Positions 11,310 to 25,011 of a stretch of DNA of 64,000 nt are shown here, one piece after another. The notes beneath the pieces are model-generated. The model made no database searches. It worked only from the letters and a program-made list of their open reading frames with translations, and was not told where the DNA came from. Both the position numbers and the translations under genes were made by a program. Origin of the DNA: Cepaea nemoralis (taxonomy: Eukaryota; Mollusca; Gastropoda; Stylommatophora; Helicidae); the NCBI GenBank assembly GCA_014155875.1, contig JACEFZ010017413.1, forward strand, positions 81,001-145,000, given 5' to 3'. How positions within the stretch are numbered: position 1 is the first letter of the stretch; each line of letters begins with the position of its first letter.

Positions 11310-12084
11310 CTACAGCCCATAGTGTGTCCTACCTAGCTGATTAACTAATGTTTTCTATGGAAAGCTCTCGACACGCCAACAACTCTCCAACTTTTTTATG
11401 ATGCATTCTTATCCGGCGCTGTGTTGAAGTGGTTACAGACGCACCTATTCACCGGCTTGTGCTTCCGATGCGCTAATGCTGAGGTAGCGTTATCACCCCT
11501 TACTCGACGGTCATCACGAGTTAGGTCCCTGGGACCGGCAGGCAACAGGAAACCCGGTTATGGTAACCCTTAACAACGTAGACTGGATGTAATAACAGTC
11601 CCTTATTGACGAACAGTAACGTTCTAAGTGGAAGTAGGGGAGGAGTTAACGTATACTGGACATGAGGCGACCAGGTAATCACCCTAAGTGAAAAGGGAAG
11701 AAGGAATAATGAAAATCACTTAGCGACGAAAACAGTATTTAAACTACGCCATTGCCACCCAAAAATCTAATTTAAAAAAAGGAAAAAAAAAGACGAACAC
11801 ATCATCGAACTCAGTCGATTTTTCACCGATTTTCATTGATCTTTCACAGATTTTATCAAATTTAAGATATTTAGCGTTCATTCACTAGAGTGTGATCCGT
11901 ATATTCACTGGAAGTAGTGGTGCTTATATTTCTACTAGACTACTGTGTGAAATATTTCAACTGGGTGTACTGGAAATAGTAAATATATACTATTAACAAT
12001 CAAAGTAATTAAAGTTGATTGAATTAATTAACTAATTAATTTAATTAAAAACAACAAGACTCTTGTCTATAAAACCATTAAAAA
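11310..12084. other. Non-coding stretch with a possible SINE
   Basis: About 11430-11540 contains GCGCTAATGCTGAGGTAGC, which resembles GCTGATGTCGAGGTAGC within the tRNA-like segment at 29925-30100. This suggests a further SINE family. Nothing else is recognisable. Confidence 0.3.
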
Positions 12085-13560
12085 TACCTTAAATTAGACA
12101 TGCTTAAATATAAAATGGCCTCACTGACTAGAGACAAAATGGGAGATGGTCGAGGGAAAGCAGTGGACAGACAAAGGAATGTAATAAAATCTGACGAAAT
12201 AGAAACGGAAAGTCAAATATCAGGGAAAAACCAGTAAGTGACAACCTAGAAATCTTATTCCAACTTAGAATAACCACATTTATGGTGGAGGGGGAGGGAG
12301 GGGGCAAGTCGCACTGACATCACTTAATAAAAGATAGTACATCAAAATGATAAAATGCTTTGTGTACCAGGATAATTGCCAACCCAAACAAAAGCCCAAA
12401 CTCGCCAAACATTATACATATGGTAAACGAGCTCGGAAAAACATAAGGAAAGGAAAACAATTATTACAATGAATCTACACACAACGTCAAAATCCGAGTC
12501 GAACTAGCTAGAGCGATAACACCAATAGTAATCAACGAAATAATCCTACAACAGACACTCGGAAAGTTACACAAGAAATTAGAAAAGAGAGCATCAATAT
12601 GGAAACTACTCACGTAGAGAGACTATTCACAAAACGCGCCGACCCAACCGCAACAAAGCCAAATCAAATAAGCTACAGTAGAAGATACAAGTAATTTGTA
12701 AAATATGTCCCCCACTCCTCCCCCCCCCCCCCCGCGGATAAGCAATGCGGTAAATGTCAGAAACTAGGACATACCCTACGATATTGCAAAGAGGAGAGAC
12801 CGAAATGTAGTTTCTGCAGGAAAACCCACTGGGGGAGGTTATTGTGGAGAAGCAAAAAGGTACATAAAATACCAACAACAAAAAAAGCGAACCCGGCTCG
12901 ACATTGCGCTATTTGAAAAGGCAATCAACTAGCCAGGTACAAAGGATGCCCTAAACACAAACCCCGCCCCCTTAAAAAAAACGAAACAGCATGGGGAGAG
13001 GAAGTTCTAACTCTAACGCCTAAGAGAGTCACGAGGTGTGGAGATAGGACAACGTAATGAACGGCTCGGATTCTCTCAATGGTGAGAATAAAGAAGACAG
13101 AAATCTCGAACATGAAGAATAACATATCCAACAAAAATAAAGCAACGGAAGGACACAAAAAAGCACGAACGTGACTAGAAGCACCGAAGAACTGGAAAAA
13201 GAAAACACAAAGTTAATGGAAGAAGAAGATAGAAGCATGTTTATATTAAAGAAACAACTGTAAGACGCTCTAGCACATATGTGAAAAGTAACCGAAGAGA
13301 TAGAAGCAATTAAACTAGATGAAAGAAAACCACACCGCATAGGTAAAATAAACGAAAAATTTAAACAGACCCAGATAGCTGACGCAGATCTAGAGAGGAA
13401 TAAAAAACCGATGAAAACTGACCTCAAGAAATGAAAATATCAAACATTAGCAAATGTCGTCAGAATTGCAAGACAATAGTGAAACAAATAAAAAAAACTG
13501 AAAGGATCACCCAACTGTTCGAAGCAGCACTAGACAAGTGCTAACTAACCAGCCCTTCAC
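12085..13560 (+). pseudogene. Degenerate ORF1 of a Jockey/I-type LINE
   Basis: A short frame from an ATG near 12099 is followed by many shifts and stops. Around 12735-12840 the plus strand encodes CGKCQKLGHTLRYC, a perfect CX2CX4HX4C knuckle, then CSFCRKTHWG. Around 12905-12960 there is a fragment ending ARYKGCPKHK, the third knuckle typical of Jockey-type ORF1. A charged, helix-rich stretch follows to about 13430. The order ORF1, endonuclease, reverse transcriptase continues to 17785. Confidence 0.6.
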
Positions 13561-13696
13561 ACAGGAATGCATCAAAGAACTGAAAAATCTAATGGAGCAG
13601 ACAAACGAGGAGGACAGCGAACCATCCAAAACCTGACGGTAACATTAAAGAAAGAAAATAATAACAAAACAAACCAAATAGCAATCAACACTACCA

Positions 13697-14430
13697 TGGA
13701 TAAAGACAACATCAGAATAGTTCAGTGGAACTACAGAGGCATGGAAGCAAATGTTCTCAGCACCGTGGAGCAACTGGGAAGGGAAAGCAGCATCTATGTC
13801 CTGCAGGAAACATTTCTAAAACTAAAGGACAGGACAGCTTCACATGAAACAGATTTGGGATACTCAGGAACGACAGGATGGAAACAACAGGATGAGGAGT
13901 GGTCGTACTCATACAAGAGAATTTCCAAATCATAAAAAAAGAAATTATAAACTTCGAGGGCATCACAGTGGAGATTGCTAGTAAACTCAAAAACCTAAGT
14001 ATAAGCAACATCTACTGCTCAAAAGGAACCATAGAGAAAGAAAGCTTATAGAAATCAAGGGCAGAATAAAAACATCCACGATACTTGTGGGAGAGTTCAA
14101 TAGCGACCACCCAGCGTGGGGAGGAACAAGAAGCAATGCAACAAGAACAAAACTGTCGGAATGTATAGAAACAATCAGCTAACAGTTCTAAACGACAGAT
14201 CGATGACAAGAATTAAACCCCAATCCGAGGAAAAACGACCCAGCAGTCGACCTGACTATCGTGACGACGGGCCTAACAAGAAGCCACTGGGAAATAACGG
14301 AAGACACCAACAGCGATCACTTACCGATAATTATCGATACAAAAATGTAAGCACAGAAAAGGAAGATAAACCAACGTTCAGCTTTACGAACATGGTAAAT
14401 GGTGAACTAGGGTTTAACTGGGCAGAATAG
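13697..14430 (+). pseudogene. Endonuclease domain of the same LINE
   Basis: Apurinic-type endonuclease motifs occur in order across several frames: IRIVQWNYRGMEAN (active-site Asn), LQETF (Glu), VGEFNSDHPAWGG (the GDFN block, with D to E) and NSDHLPI (terminal SDH). At least three frameshifts separate them. This domain nicks target DNA during LINE integration. Confidence 0.7.
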
Positions 14431-14794
14431 ACATGGGACTGTCAGAAGCGGAAGACGTAGCGTAATGTATAGGAAGAATTAGCAACAATGTACTTCGGGT
14501 CGTGATTTTAAAAAAAATAACTAACAGAAAAAATAAATGAAATATGAAAGCGCACCGTACCACGGACACACAGATGACGCGAGCAACAGCGAAACAGTGG
14601 AACAAAACGCCAGCAGCCTGGTGGAACCAAAGGTGTACAGAAGCAGTGGGGAAAAAATGAGGCACTGCAACAGTACAGAAAAATGAGGACAGAGGAAAAC
14701 TACAATGAATACAAAACCAACAGAAAAGAAGCCAATATACTATATACTGATAACAAAAGACAAACAGACAACATGAAAATAATACTGCCAGAAA

Positions 14795-15790
14795 TTGATG
14801 CCAGCCACTCCCATAAAAGATGCCTGGAAGCAAATAATTAGATTAAAAAGCAACAGAGCAAAGAGCAGGATAGGAATAATCAAAATCCCAACGATAGCGG
14901 TAAAATACACAAAGATAGCAGACGCGTTTGACAAATACTTCTACATAGATAGCTCCAACGCTACACTAGGAGAGCGAGATAGAAAACAACGAGAATATTA
15001 CATGTCAAATACGAGAAAACTTCAACACGAACAATTAGAAGGTTTCTACATGGACGCAGACATAACATTCGACGCAGTTACATCAGCAATTAACGATAAA
15101 GATTACACAGTAGCAGGATCGGACATTTTAAACTATACAATACTGCAGAAGGTACCAAGGAAAAAAGAAAAAGATAGTATCATCATTATTCAACAAAGTA
15201 TGGCAATAGGGACAGATACCAGTACGGTGGAAGAAGGCGAAAGTTATTTATACCTACTAAAAACAGTTAAAGGATCCAAAACATGTAAAGACTAATTACC
15301 CTGACATCACATCTTGGGAAAATCATGGAAATAATGATCACAAAAAGAATGACACATCACTTGAAAAAGAATGAACTAATTAGCGACAGTCAGTCAGGAT
15401 TCAGAACTAACCGAAGAGTAGTGGACCAAATAATCAAGCTACAAAAACATGTAAAAAGGCAATCAAAATAAGGAGAGAAAACGATAGCGGTATTTCCAGA
15501 CCTGGCCCAAAGATACGACCACTGCTGGAGACATGCAACCCTGATTAAAATCATCAAATTAGGAATCGTGGGAAGGACATCGAAAACTGTCTACAGAATG
15601 TAAGCTTCTACGTATCAATCTATAACGAGGAATCCAGCACATACGAGCAAGAGAACAGAATACAACTGGATTTCGGTAATATATCTAACGATATTCTCAA
15701 TACCAGTAAACGACATCGAGGAAGCAAATCAGGAAGACAAGATAAGGATATCACTGTTTGCCGACGAGTGCACAATATGCAGAAGTGGTA
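14795..15790 (+). pseudogene. Reverse transcriptase of the Jockey/I-type LINE, first copy
   Basis: An open frame of 166 codons (14795-15295) holds the pre-RT linker. Beyond it, shifted frames give DSQSGFRTNRRVVDQII (motif 2 region), a catalytic-aspartate motif AVFPDLAQRYD, and LFADECT in place of the FADD box. Several stops and frameshifts make it inactive. Confidence 0.65.
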
Positions 15791-16408
15791 GACACATAAA
15801 AATACAAAAGATCTACTTCAAACGCAAATAAATATAATTTCTAAACGGACGCAGAAATAAGGATTCAAGATGAACACATCCAAAACGGTCAGCATGATTT
15901 TCAACGCGAAGAGAACGAAACTACACGGACAGAAACATTAAAAAAACACATAGAACTTACATCAACTAGAATAAACATCATCATCATATTAACGTTTTAA
16001 CACGTTTGATATAATCATATCATTCATTCTGTTGAATGATTATGAAAAGTTACTTAACTGGGTGGTAGTTTTTTTTAACTCATAGCTCTTTCATAATATT
16101 TCTAACTGTATGTAAATGTTTATGTGCAGCTTAAGTGCTTGTAAACTATTTCTAATAATAATTTCTATTTCTACCACGGACACACAGATGACGCGAGCAA
16201 CAGCGAAACAGTGGAACAAAACGCCAGCAGCCTGGTGGAACCAAAGGTGTACAGAAGCAGTGGGGAAAAAATGAGGCACTGCAACAGTACAGAAAAATGA
16301 GGACAGAGGAAAACTACAATGAATACAAAACCAACAGAAAAGAAGCCAATATACTATATACTGATAACAAAAGACAAACAGACAACATGAAAATAATACT
16401 GCCAGAAA

Positions 16409-17404
16409 TTGATGCCAGCCAGTCCCATAAAAGACGCCTGGAAGCAAATAATTAGATTAAAAAGCAACAGAGCAAAGAGCAGGATAGGAATAATCAAAAT
16501 CCCAACGATAGCGGTAAAATACACAAAGATAGCAGACGCGTTTGACAAATACTTCTACATAGATAGCTCCAACGCTACACTAGGAGAGCGAGATAGAAAA
16601 CAACGAGAATATTACATGTCAAATACGAGAAAACTTCAACACGAACAATTAGAAGGTTTCTACATGGACGCAGACATAACATTCGACGCAGTTACATCAG
16701 CAATTAACGATAAAGATTACACAGTAGCAGGATCGGACATTTTAAACTATACAATACTGCAGAAGGTACCAAGGAAAAAAGAAAAAGATAGTATCATCAT
16801 TATTCAACAAAGTATGGCAATAGGGACAGATACCAGTACGGTGGAAGAAGGCGAAAGTTATTTATACCTACTAAAAACAGTTAAAGGATCCAAAACATGT
16901 AAAGACTAATTACCCTGACATCACATCTTGGGAAAATCATGGAAATAATGATCACAAAAAGAATGACACATCACTTGAAAAAGAATGAACTAATTAGCGA
17001 CAGTCAGTCAGGATTCAGAACTAACCGAAGAGTAGTGGACCAAATAATCAAGCTACAAAAACATGTAAAAAGGCAATCAAAATAAGGAGAGAAAACGATA
17101 GCGGTATTTCCAGACCTGGCCCAAAGATACGACCACTGCTGGAGACATGCAACCCTGATTAAAATCATCAAATTAGGAATCGTGGGAAGGACATCGAAAA
17201 CTGTCTACAGAATGTAAGCTTCTACGTATCAATCTATAACGAGGAATCCAGCACATACGAGCAAGAGAACAGAATACAACTGGATTTCGGTAATATATCT
17301 AACGATATTCTCAATACCAGTAAACGACATCGAGGAAGCAAATCAGGAAGACAAGATAAGGATATCACTGTTTGCCGACGAGTGCACAATATGCAGAAGT
17401 GGTA
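16409..17404 (+). pseudogene. Reverse transcriptase of the Jockey/I-type LINE, second copy
   Basis: A near-identical duplicate of 14795-15790 with the same stops and the same LFADEC substitution at the active site. It was therefore already defective when duplicated. A G-rich tract follows its 3' UTR at about 17790-17806. Confidence 0.65.
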
Positions 17405-17859
17405 GACACATAAAAATACAAAAGATCTACTTCAAACGCAAATAAATATAATTTCTAAACGGACGCAGAAATAAGGATTCAAGATGAACACATCCAAAAC
17501 GGTCAGCATGATTTTCAACGCGAAGAGAACGAAACTACACGGACAGAAACATTAAAAAAACACATAGAACTTACATCAACTAGAATAAACATCATCATCA
17601 TATTAACGTTTTAACACGTTTGATATAATCATATCATTCATTCTGTTGAATGATTATGAAAAGTTACTTAACTGGGTGGTAGTTTTTTTTTTTTAACTCA
17701 TAGCTCTTTCATAATATTTCTAACTGTATGTAAATGTTTATGTGCAGCTTAAGTGCTTGTAAACTATTTCTAATAATAGTTAGTGGTGGGGAGGGGGGGG
17801 GGGGCAATTATATCTTTCAAGGAGGTGCTAAGTCAGGGAGGTAATTTGCACTATGCAAA

Positions 17860-18755
17860 AATCTTATTCTGCATAATTACGTTCTTCTTTCTCACTCCTA
17901 AGGATATCAAGAGCAGATACATCTATCCGTTCAATCAGCATATAAGATACAAGAGACATTTGTCCCGAGCCTTTTCTCGTAGATTTGAAGTGTAGGAAAT
18001 CTGTATCTGCACCCATAACTAAATGGCAGTTTGAGATAACTTTGACTTCTGACAAATGCCTTAATGTAAGCTTCGTATTTATTGTTCTCCTCTTGGGATA
18101 ACATCCACAAGAATCACACCTTCAATGTCCCAAAAGACAGAGATCATGACCTTTCCAGCTGAAGGAGTTGTCTTGATTTTCTTTCTTCGTTGTGATTGCG
18201 AATGATGTCACTCTATTGACTGTCTTTTTGTCTCAGGCTCAAAATGATGTGCCCATTTTTCGTCACCTGTAACGGTCTTAGCCAAAAATTCCTCTCCATC
18301 AACATTGATACCTCCAACAATTTAGAAAAAAAAATTGCTTTCCTTTGCAATCGGAGGTCATTTGTGAGACTTCAAGGAACCCATCTTGCGCAAATCTGTG
18401 AAAATTCGAAAGTTTGTATACTGCATGTTCACTACCATTGCTGACTGAAGCTATCAGGCCAGTTGTTGAGTAGTGATTTGCCTATCAGTAAGAATAATGC
18501 CCTCAGAGGATTTCAATATTACTGCGTTGGTGGCTGTGGCAGGTGTCCAAGGGGCAGCCGATCAAGCAGCTCCGTTTCCCCACTTCCTGATTCTTTGTGT
18601 CTCTGAACCCAGCCACTGAATGTACTCCTGTCGATTGTAAAATTGTCATACACATCACTTAGACGCTTGTGAATGTTCACAATAGATTTCTTCTTTTCAA
18701 TTAGCAATTTTATCACAGTTCGCTGCTTATAACGTAAGTTGCTAACGCGCTCCAT
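17860..18755 (-). pseudogene. Mariner transposase remnant
   Basis: The N-terminal frame 18755-18519 has the mariner helix-turn-helix region with IHKRLSDVYDNFTIDRSTF. Further left, in shifted frames, lie VTGDEKWAHHFEPETKRQS and AGKVMISVFWD, which are signatures around the catalytic aspartates of mariner transposases. Stops and frameshifts occur throughout, so it cannot mobilise the element itself. Confidence 0.75.
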
Positions 18756-18917
18756 TTCAACGGTTTAGAACAGCCATACTATTTGGCCGGTTGGGTTGCA
18801 ATTTGTTGCACATAATCTGCATATGCCATAATTGAAGTGTCCAAAATTTCGTGTTTCTATCTTCATTATTAGCTGAAAATAAATTTGTGGTGCATTACTT
18901 TCAGAACGCCCCTCGTA

Positions 18918-19650
18918 TATCACGCCTAATCTAATCAGATACAAGAAACAAAAGTATGGGCAAAGGTCACGAACACAAAACTTTATTCAAAATAATCATG
19001 GGAAGAATTGATGAGAAAACCGAAGAAAACATAATCATAGAACAATCTGGCTTTAGACTAAATAGAAGTTATTTAACACAATGACAACTGTAGAAAGAGC
19101 ATAAAGTACAATATAGATCTGTAACTTTGCTTTATTGATTACTCAAAAGCATTTGAATGTGTGTAACACTAAGCATTAATAAACAGTATGAACAAAATGA
19201 GTTTCTCACTACACCATACACGCATCATAAACACTCTACAAAAGGCGGCAGTGAGACTATGTGATGATACATCAGATTTATTTCCATATAGAACAAGATA
19301 TCAGATAGGGTTGCATGCTGTTTCCTTATATGTTCCATGTGTATCGGGTGAAAAGAGATACAGGAACTTTCACGCGCTGACAACAAAGTATTACTATCAA
19401 CAGCACAAATGAGAACAGAGAAACCACCGAGTGCAAGAACACAGTGACAAACACACATTACATCTCAGTGGCAAAAACAACTGTAATGGCAAATGATAAA
19501 CTTATGAACGGAGACAAATCAAAGAAAGTGAGAAGTTGTGAATACCTAATTTCTCTGCTGACGGACGACGGAAATGTGATGACAGAAATTAAAAGACAGA
19601 CAAACATTGCTCTACAAACACTAAAGCAATTTAATCCTTCATAGACTGGA
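18918..19650 (+). pseudogene. Old RTE-type reverse-transcriptase fragment (GIMAP copy 1 side)
   Basis: Degenerate frames give IIMGRIDEKTEENIIIEQSGFR (cf. LLxRI...EEQAGFR) near 19000 and KVRSCEYLISLLTDDGNVMTE near 19540, the post-RT strand conserved in RTE elements. The same fragment with the same breaks lies at 61223-62030, so it predates the segmental duplication. Confidence 0.65.
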
Positions 19651-20153
19651 ACAGACAGAACAAGAATAGGAAAAAGAAATGTTTAAAACGCGCATATTTC
19701 ATGTGGCAAACATACGCATGAGGAACTTGGCTATGTAACAAATCAATTGAAAGTGACACAGTCGCCTTTGAAAATAAATGTCACAGAACAGTTAAACATT
19801 CACTGGGCACACAAAAGGAGAGCAAACACATATATCCATAAAGAACTCAAACAGTGAAGACGTCTGATTTTTAAGACATACAAAGATGAGAAAAATGAAC
19901 TATTTTTGACTTAACTATGGACATGAAATAAAAACAAAAAGATCCACACAAGTTCTCCTAGGTGTTATTCCCACAAGTGAATTTATCAATTTACAAGCAT
20001 GGAATGTGAGCCAATATTGGCCTTTGTGAGTGACTACGTAACAGCATGCCAGTTTTGCAGTTTTTAATGCGATGTAAACCGCGTTCGCTTCGATTTGGAG
20101 ATGTAATTATGTGTTCTGTGCGTGTTTCTTAACACCAATCTGTTTAAATAAGG
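19651..20153. other. Non-coding stretch before LINE A
   Basis: No recognisable coding or repeat signal. The right end is probably 5' UTR of the LINE that follows. Confidence 0.35.
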
Positions 20154-21960
20154 ATGAACCTACGACAGGTCCAGAAAACCAGTAGGCAATTTATTTGTTT
20201 AAGTACTATTACTCAAAGATTATGTAGGAAACTGAAAGAAAAACGTAACTCTATCAGCTTTCACGCCGGAAACACATCGAACACCAAGCGACTGACAGCA
20301 GCTAAATTACCAAACAGAAAGGAGATAGGCCTATTCGCGACTTGGAATGTTACTGGTCTAGGAAATAAGGAACCAGTTCTCTTAGAGTTTGTGAAATAAT
20401 TAAATATGTAAATATTAGGACTCGCAGATACTAGGAAAAAGGGGAAAAACACAGAACGAACACATGAAAGTTACGTTCTTATGTGGAGTGGCGTCGATCA
20501 GAGTGCTACAGCTAAACATAGAGTGGGTTTTTTGTTACATCCAGAAAAAGCGAAAGCCATTATCAACACTAAATTTATATCAGAAAGAATAATACTAGTA
20601 CAGATTAAAGAAGGAAATAGAACAACAGCTTTTATACAAACATACGCCCCATGTATCGATACTTACAGCGATGAAGACAAGACGAGTATTTTGATAAACT
20701 TGCAGAAACGTTAAATAATGTCAGGGAGACAGATGAACTTATTGTGATAGGTGATTTTAACGAACAAATAGGCACAGGAAGACACAGTGGGATGAATACA
20801 TGGGGCCATTTAGCGACACAGAAACTGTATGTAATAGTAATGTCCAAAATATACTCAACATATGCCCCGAATACGGACTAATAATAGCAAATAGTTTTTT
20901 CCAACATCGTCGTAGCCACATCCAAACCTGGTATAAATGGAATGACATAGATCAAGCATCTGAAATTGACTTTATTATACTTAGGAAATCAGACATAAGA
21001 CTACTATTGGATTCAAGAGCACTTTCAACATACAGACGTTGATACTGATCACAAACCAATCATAATAAAAAGTATTTTAACATACAGGATAATAAGAAAC
21101 AAAAAGGTAACAACACATGTCATCATTATAGGAGGCTTCAGAATAATACGGTTAAAGACGAATTCGATCAAGAAATTTAAAAAAAAAACACTACATAAGA
21201 ACATCCATGACGACTACTCAAGCGTAGATAAGGAATGGCAATTTTCAAGGCTGTCATGCTCGACACACTGGGAAAAAAAATGTGGAACAAAGAAATAGGG
21301 CAGAACAAACGATTAAGAACAGCTTGGCGAACAATGAAGTTAAAGATAGCATATTCAAGATGAAGATAGCGTTCAAAAACTGGATCGCAGCTAAATTTGA
21401 ACAAGACTACGTTATTTATAGAAAAGCACTACAAGAGGACAAACCAACAATTAGAGCATCTAAAGATGAATCCTGGAGAATATACGGTGAGCAGATGGCG
21501 ATCCTTAGCAAAGACTACCCAAGAGAATTTTATAAATGTGTAAATACAAAGCTGAGATGAGATGAGACAAAGCGAAACAGAGATGCATGCTACAACCCAA
21601 CCACCATCATAAACAGCAAAAGAGGTATACCAATATTTAATCCACAACAAAGACTAGCAAAATGCGCAGAATACTTTCAAGAACTACTTAACCCCACTCA
21701 TAATAACACAGAAAACCTCACTTTTGTGCCTAAAAGTCATGGACAACCAGAACCCAATTTCATCCCTGCGGAAATCAAAGCTGTTATACAGAAAACTCCT
21801 AAAACAAATCACCTGGGTCCAGATGGAATAAGCACAGAATCTATTCAGGCCCGTGGGGAAGCAGGAGTTAAATGGCTAACAAGACTTTTAAACACTGATT
21901 GCCTGCCAAACAAAAAGGTGGTCCTAACCAAACAGAAATTCATGGCAGCCAATGAGAAGT
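20154..21960 (+). pseudogene. LINE A, 5' half: endonuclease and start of reverse transcriptase
   Basis: In order: IGLFATWNVTGLGNK (endonuclease Asn motif), LGLADTRKKGK (cf. L-x-E-T), an IQTYAPCIDTYSDE strand, IGDFNEQIG (GDFN block), EIDFIIL and DTDHKPII (SDH block), then a charged linker and the RT entry motif KTNHLGPDGISTES at about 21800. There are several stops between blocks. It breaks off near 21935-21960, just before the next RT motif, which reappears at 27905 on the same strand. Confidence 0.7.
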
Positions 21961-22521
21961 AGGGGTGTGTCACAATAATGCTTTTAAAATTTTTTTAATG
22001 GTAGCAGATATATCGTATTATATATAAAATTAAAGGGGATTGCATAGGACACATGAATGTGTTAATAATTAATTGATAGGTTAGAAATAGTATGACAATA
22101 ATGAGAGGTTTATAAATAACAATTGAAATTTAAAAAGTACATTTTTGTTTTATATTTCGTTTACCAAGGCGTTATTTATAATCCACTGCAGCTAATCCAA
22201 TTAAATTTGCTGATTACTGTTATACACACCACTTTTGTTCAATAATATCACGAGAACTGCACCACAACACCAATACAACATAATTAAAATATAATATTTT
22301 GAAGCACATAATTTTCACACAAAATGGAAAATGTCAGTAACACACCACTCAGATTGTACTGAGAAGAAGAATATGAACACTATTTATTATTTAGTTATAA
22401 TTATTATTCTTTTAAATTTAATTATGTAAATACTCCTTAAATACTTTGTGATAGGCAAAACAAATTTAGGGGCATAAATGTGGCCCATTAGCGCATTCAT
22501 AATTCGATATGTGCCATCATA
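21961..22521. other. AT-rich non-coding stretch
   Basis: No gene or named element seen. It lies between the broken end of LINE A and the 3' end of LINE B, so it may be part of a further insertion. Confidence 0.4.
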
Positions 22522-23337
22522 TTATAACATATTATGACGAACTTTCGCTTTCAGTGTCGTTTTCCATTCATCATCATCAAGTGCCGTCCGGCTGGCGTAA
22601 GCGTTCATGGCTCTCCATAGATCTCGGTCTTTGGTTTTCTGGATCACCTCTGCTGCTGATATTCCTCCATGCCACCGTCTCAATCCATCCAGCATCATTT
22701 CTCTTGGTTTGCCTCTGCCTCTCTTCCCCTCCATCTTTCCAGTTGTTATGATGTTCTCCAATGTCCTCTCTTCTCATCACGTGACCGAAGAAAGATGTTT
22801 GTCTCCGTCTTATTGTTGTATATAATGTTCTAGTTTCATTAGCCTGTTTCAGGCAGTCGTCGTTAGTTACTCTGGCAGTCCAAGGAATTCGCAACATTCG
22901 TCTCAGGAACCACATCTCTGTTGCTTCTAATTTCTTCTTAATTTGTTCATTTACATTCCAAGATTCACTGCCATGCAGCAAAACTGGTTCTACATAGCAT
23001 TTCAGCACTCCCTTTCTTACATTCAGTGATACTCTTCATTTTCTGAAATGCGGCTTTTGCCTGCCCTATTCTGCTCCTAATCTCTGTTGTACATCTTCCA
23101 TCTGATGTTATAAATGCCCCTAGGTATCTAAAATTATCCACTTGGTTAAGGACTTTCCCTTCTATTTCTATGTCACATTTTGGTGTCACCATAATCTTTT
23201 ATATTACCATTGTTACTGTTTTCTCGATATTCAAGGAGAGTCCTTTCCTTGCACCCTCTGTTACTACAACGTCTAATAATTGTTGTAGGTCTGTTGAATT
23301 ATCCGCCACCAATACTGTGTCATCTGCATAGCGTATA
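22522..23337 (-). pseudogene. LINE B reverse transcriptase end and C-terminal domain
   Basis: Begins with IRYADDTVLVADNS, the RT active site, at 23337. It continues with VDNFRYLGAFITSDG (23120s), then LHGSESWNVN, FLRRMLRIPW and a K/R-rich HVMRRED block. These match the C-terminal half of RTE-type ORF2. Frameshifts separate the blocks near 23000 and 22750. Confidence 0.7.
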
Positions 23338-23825
23338 TCTATACTATAAAAGGCAATGTATGTAAATATGTATGTCCTTTATTTTTTCGCTAACGGCCCA
23401 TCCGATTGAGATGAAATTTTCTACACGTCTTCCTTTCATTCCAGAGCTGCCAACTGTGATATTTTTTTAGTGTGAAATCGCCTGCTTACTCAGTATTATT
23501 TCATTTTTCATTTTTCATTAAAATTTATATATAGCTAAGGGACTTAACTCTAGAAAAAGTTATTTCAAGGGGCATAACTTTTAATAACATTGTTGTATAA
23601 CTTATAGTCATATTGTTGTATCGTTTTCAAAGATTTATAAACTCTTTGTCTATAGTTATGTACCGGCATATGAGTTATAATAAATAATGATACAATCTTT
23701 AAGGCAATTTCAAAGTTTACATAAAATAATGCATAATGCATAACATTGTAACTCATCTTTCTATGCTTAAGAAATTATCTTAAAGATGTTGAACAATATC
23801 ATCGCATCTTTAATGTTTTCCGCTA

Positions 23826-24283
23826 TCATATCGGCACGATTCGCTTGACAGCACTTCTCAGCGCTATCAAGCCAAGACGCCTTACACATTTCAAGCAGCC
23901 TGATACGGGGGGAAAATGGCACGTCGTAATAGCACAAAGAAACAAGCAGCTTCCAAGATGCATAGTGAGAAAACCGACCAGACTATCAAGAAGACGAACC
24001 TGCCTTTGGAGAGTCTGCATGCAAGCTGTAATAAAGTATCTGAACCTACAGTCAATGAAACTACCAATAAGAAGAGCGACGACTACCCACAGACGAACAC
24101 AAAAACTTGTGAGAGGAAGGAGGACCAAGACACCAGAATCAGAAACACTGATTCAAACACAGTCAGATGGGTGGTCAAGCGGCTAAAAATGGAGCTTACT
24201 GATGAACAAATACAGAAGCAGCTGAAGGAAGAAAATCTTCACGTCAACATTTTGAAGGCAGAGCGGATTCTTACCTACTCAGA
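23826..24283 (+). pseudogene. 5' piece of a LINE ORF1 carried inside the Helitron
   Basis: The ATG at 23916 opens a frame whose first ~115 codons match the ORF1 remnant at 6829 (for example TDSNTVRWVVKR and KAERILTYS). About 90 bp of 5' UTR also match 6750-6828. The similarity ends at about 24283, where the Helitron 3' repeats begin; the frame then runs into a CAGA repeat. The zinc knuckles are missing. Confidence 0.75.
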
Positions 24284-24326
24284 ATTAAATGAGATGCTCC
24301 ACACCAGTGACTGGGCGAACCCGGGC

Positions 24327-24915
<589 letters not shown>

Positions 24916-25011
24916 GTCGGTAACGGGAACGAGAACTTATATGACTACTTATATGAATTAAATGAGATGCTCCCCACCAGGGACTGGGCGAAGCCGGGCC
25001 GGGTCAGCTAG

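Larger units (their letters stand above)
14558..17785 (+). repeat. Two tandem copies of a 1,614-bp LINE 3' half
   Basis: 14558-16171 and 16172-17785 are nearly identical; equivalent codons are exactly 1,614 bp apart (14795 and 16409). Differences seen by eye are a few substitutions, such as ATPIKD versus ASPIKD, and a longer T run in the second copy. Each copy covers the linker, reverse transcriptase and 3' UTR. The junction joins 3' UTR back to the linker. Confidence 0.9.

Noticed and set aside
13029..13427. 132-codon minus-strand frame, serine- and phenylalanine-rich
   Set aside because: Antisense shadow of the lysine/glutamate-rich LINE ORF1 on the plus strand.
24991..25011. A perfect 3' hairpin next to the Helitron CTAG
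   Set aside because: The end is GC-rich with short self-complementary CCGG pieces, but I could not find the long stem usual for Helitrons, so it is not claimed.
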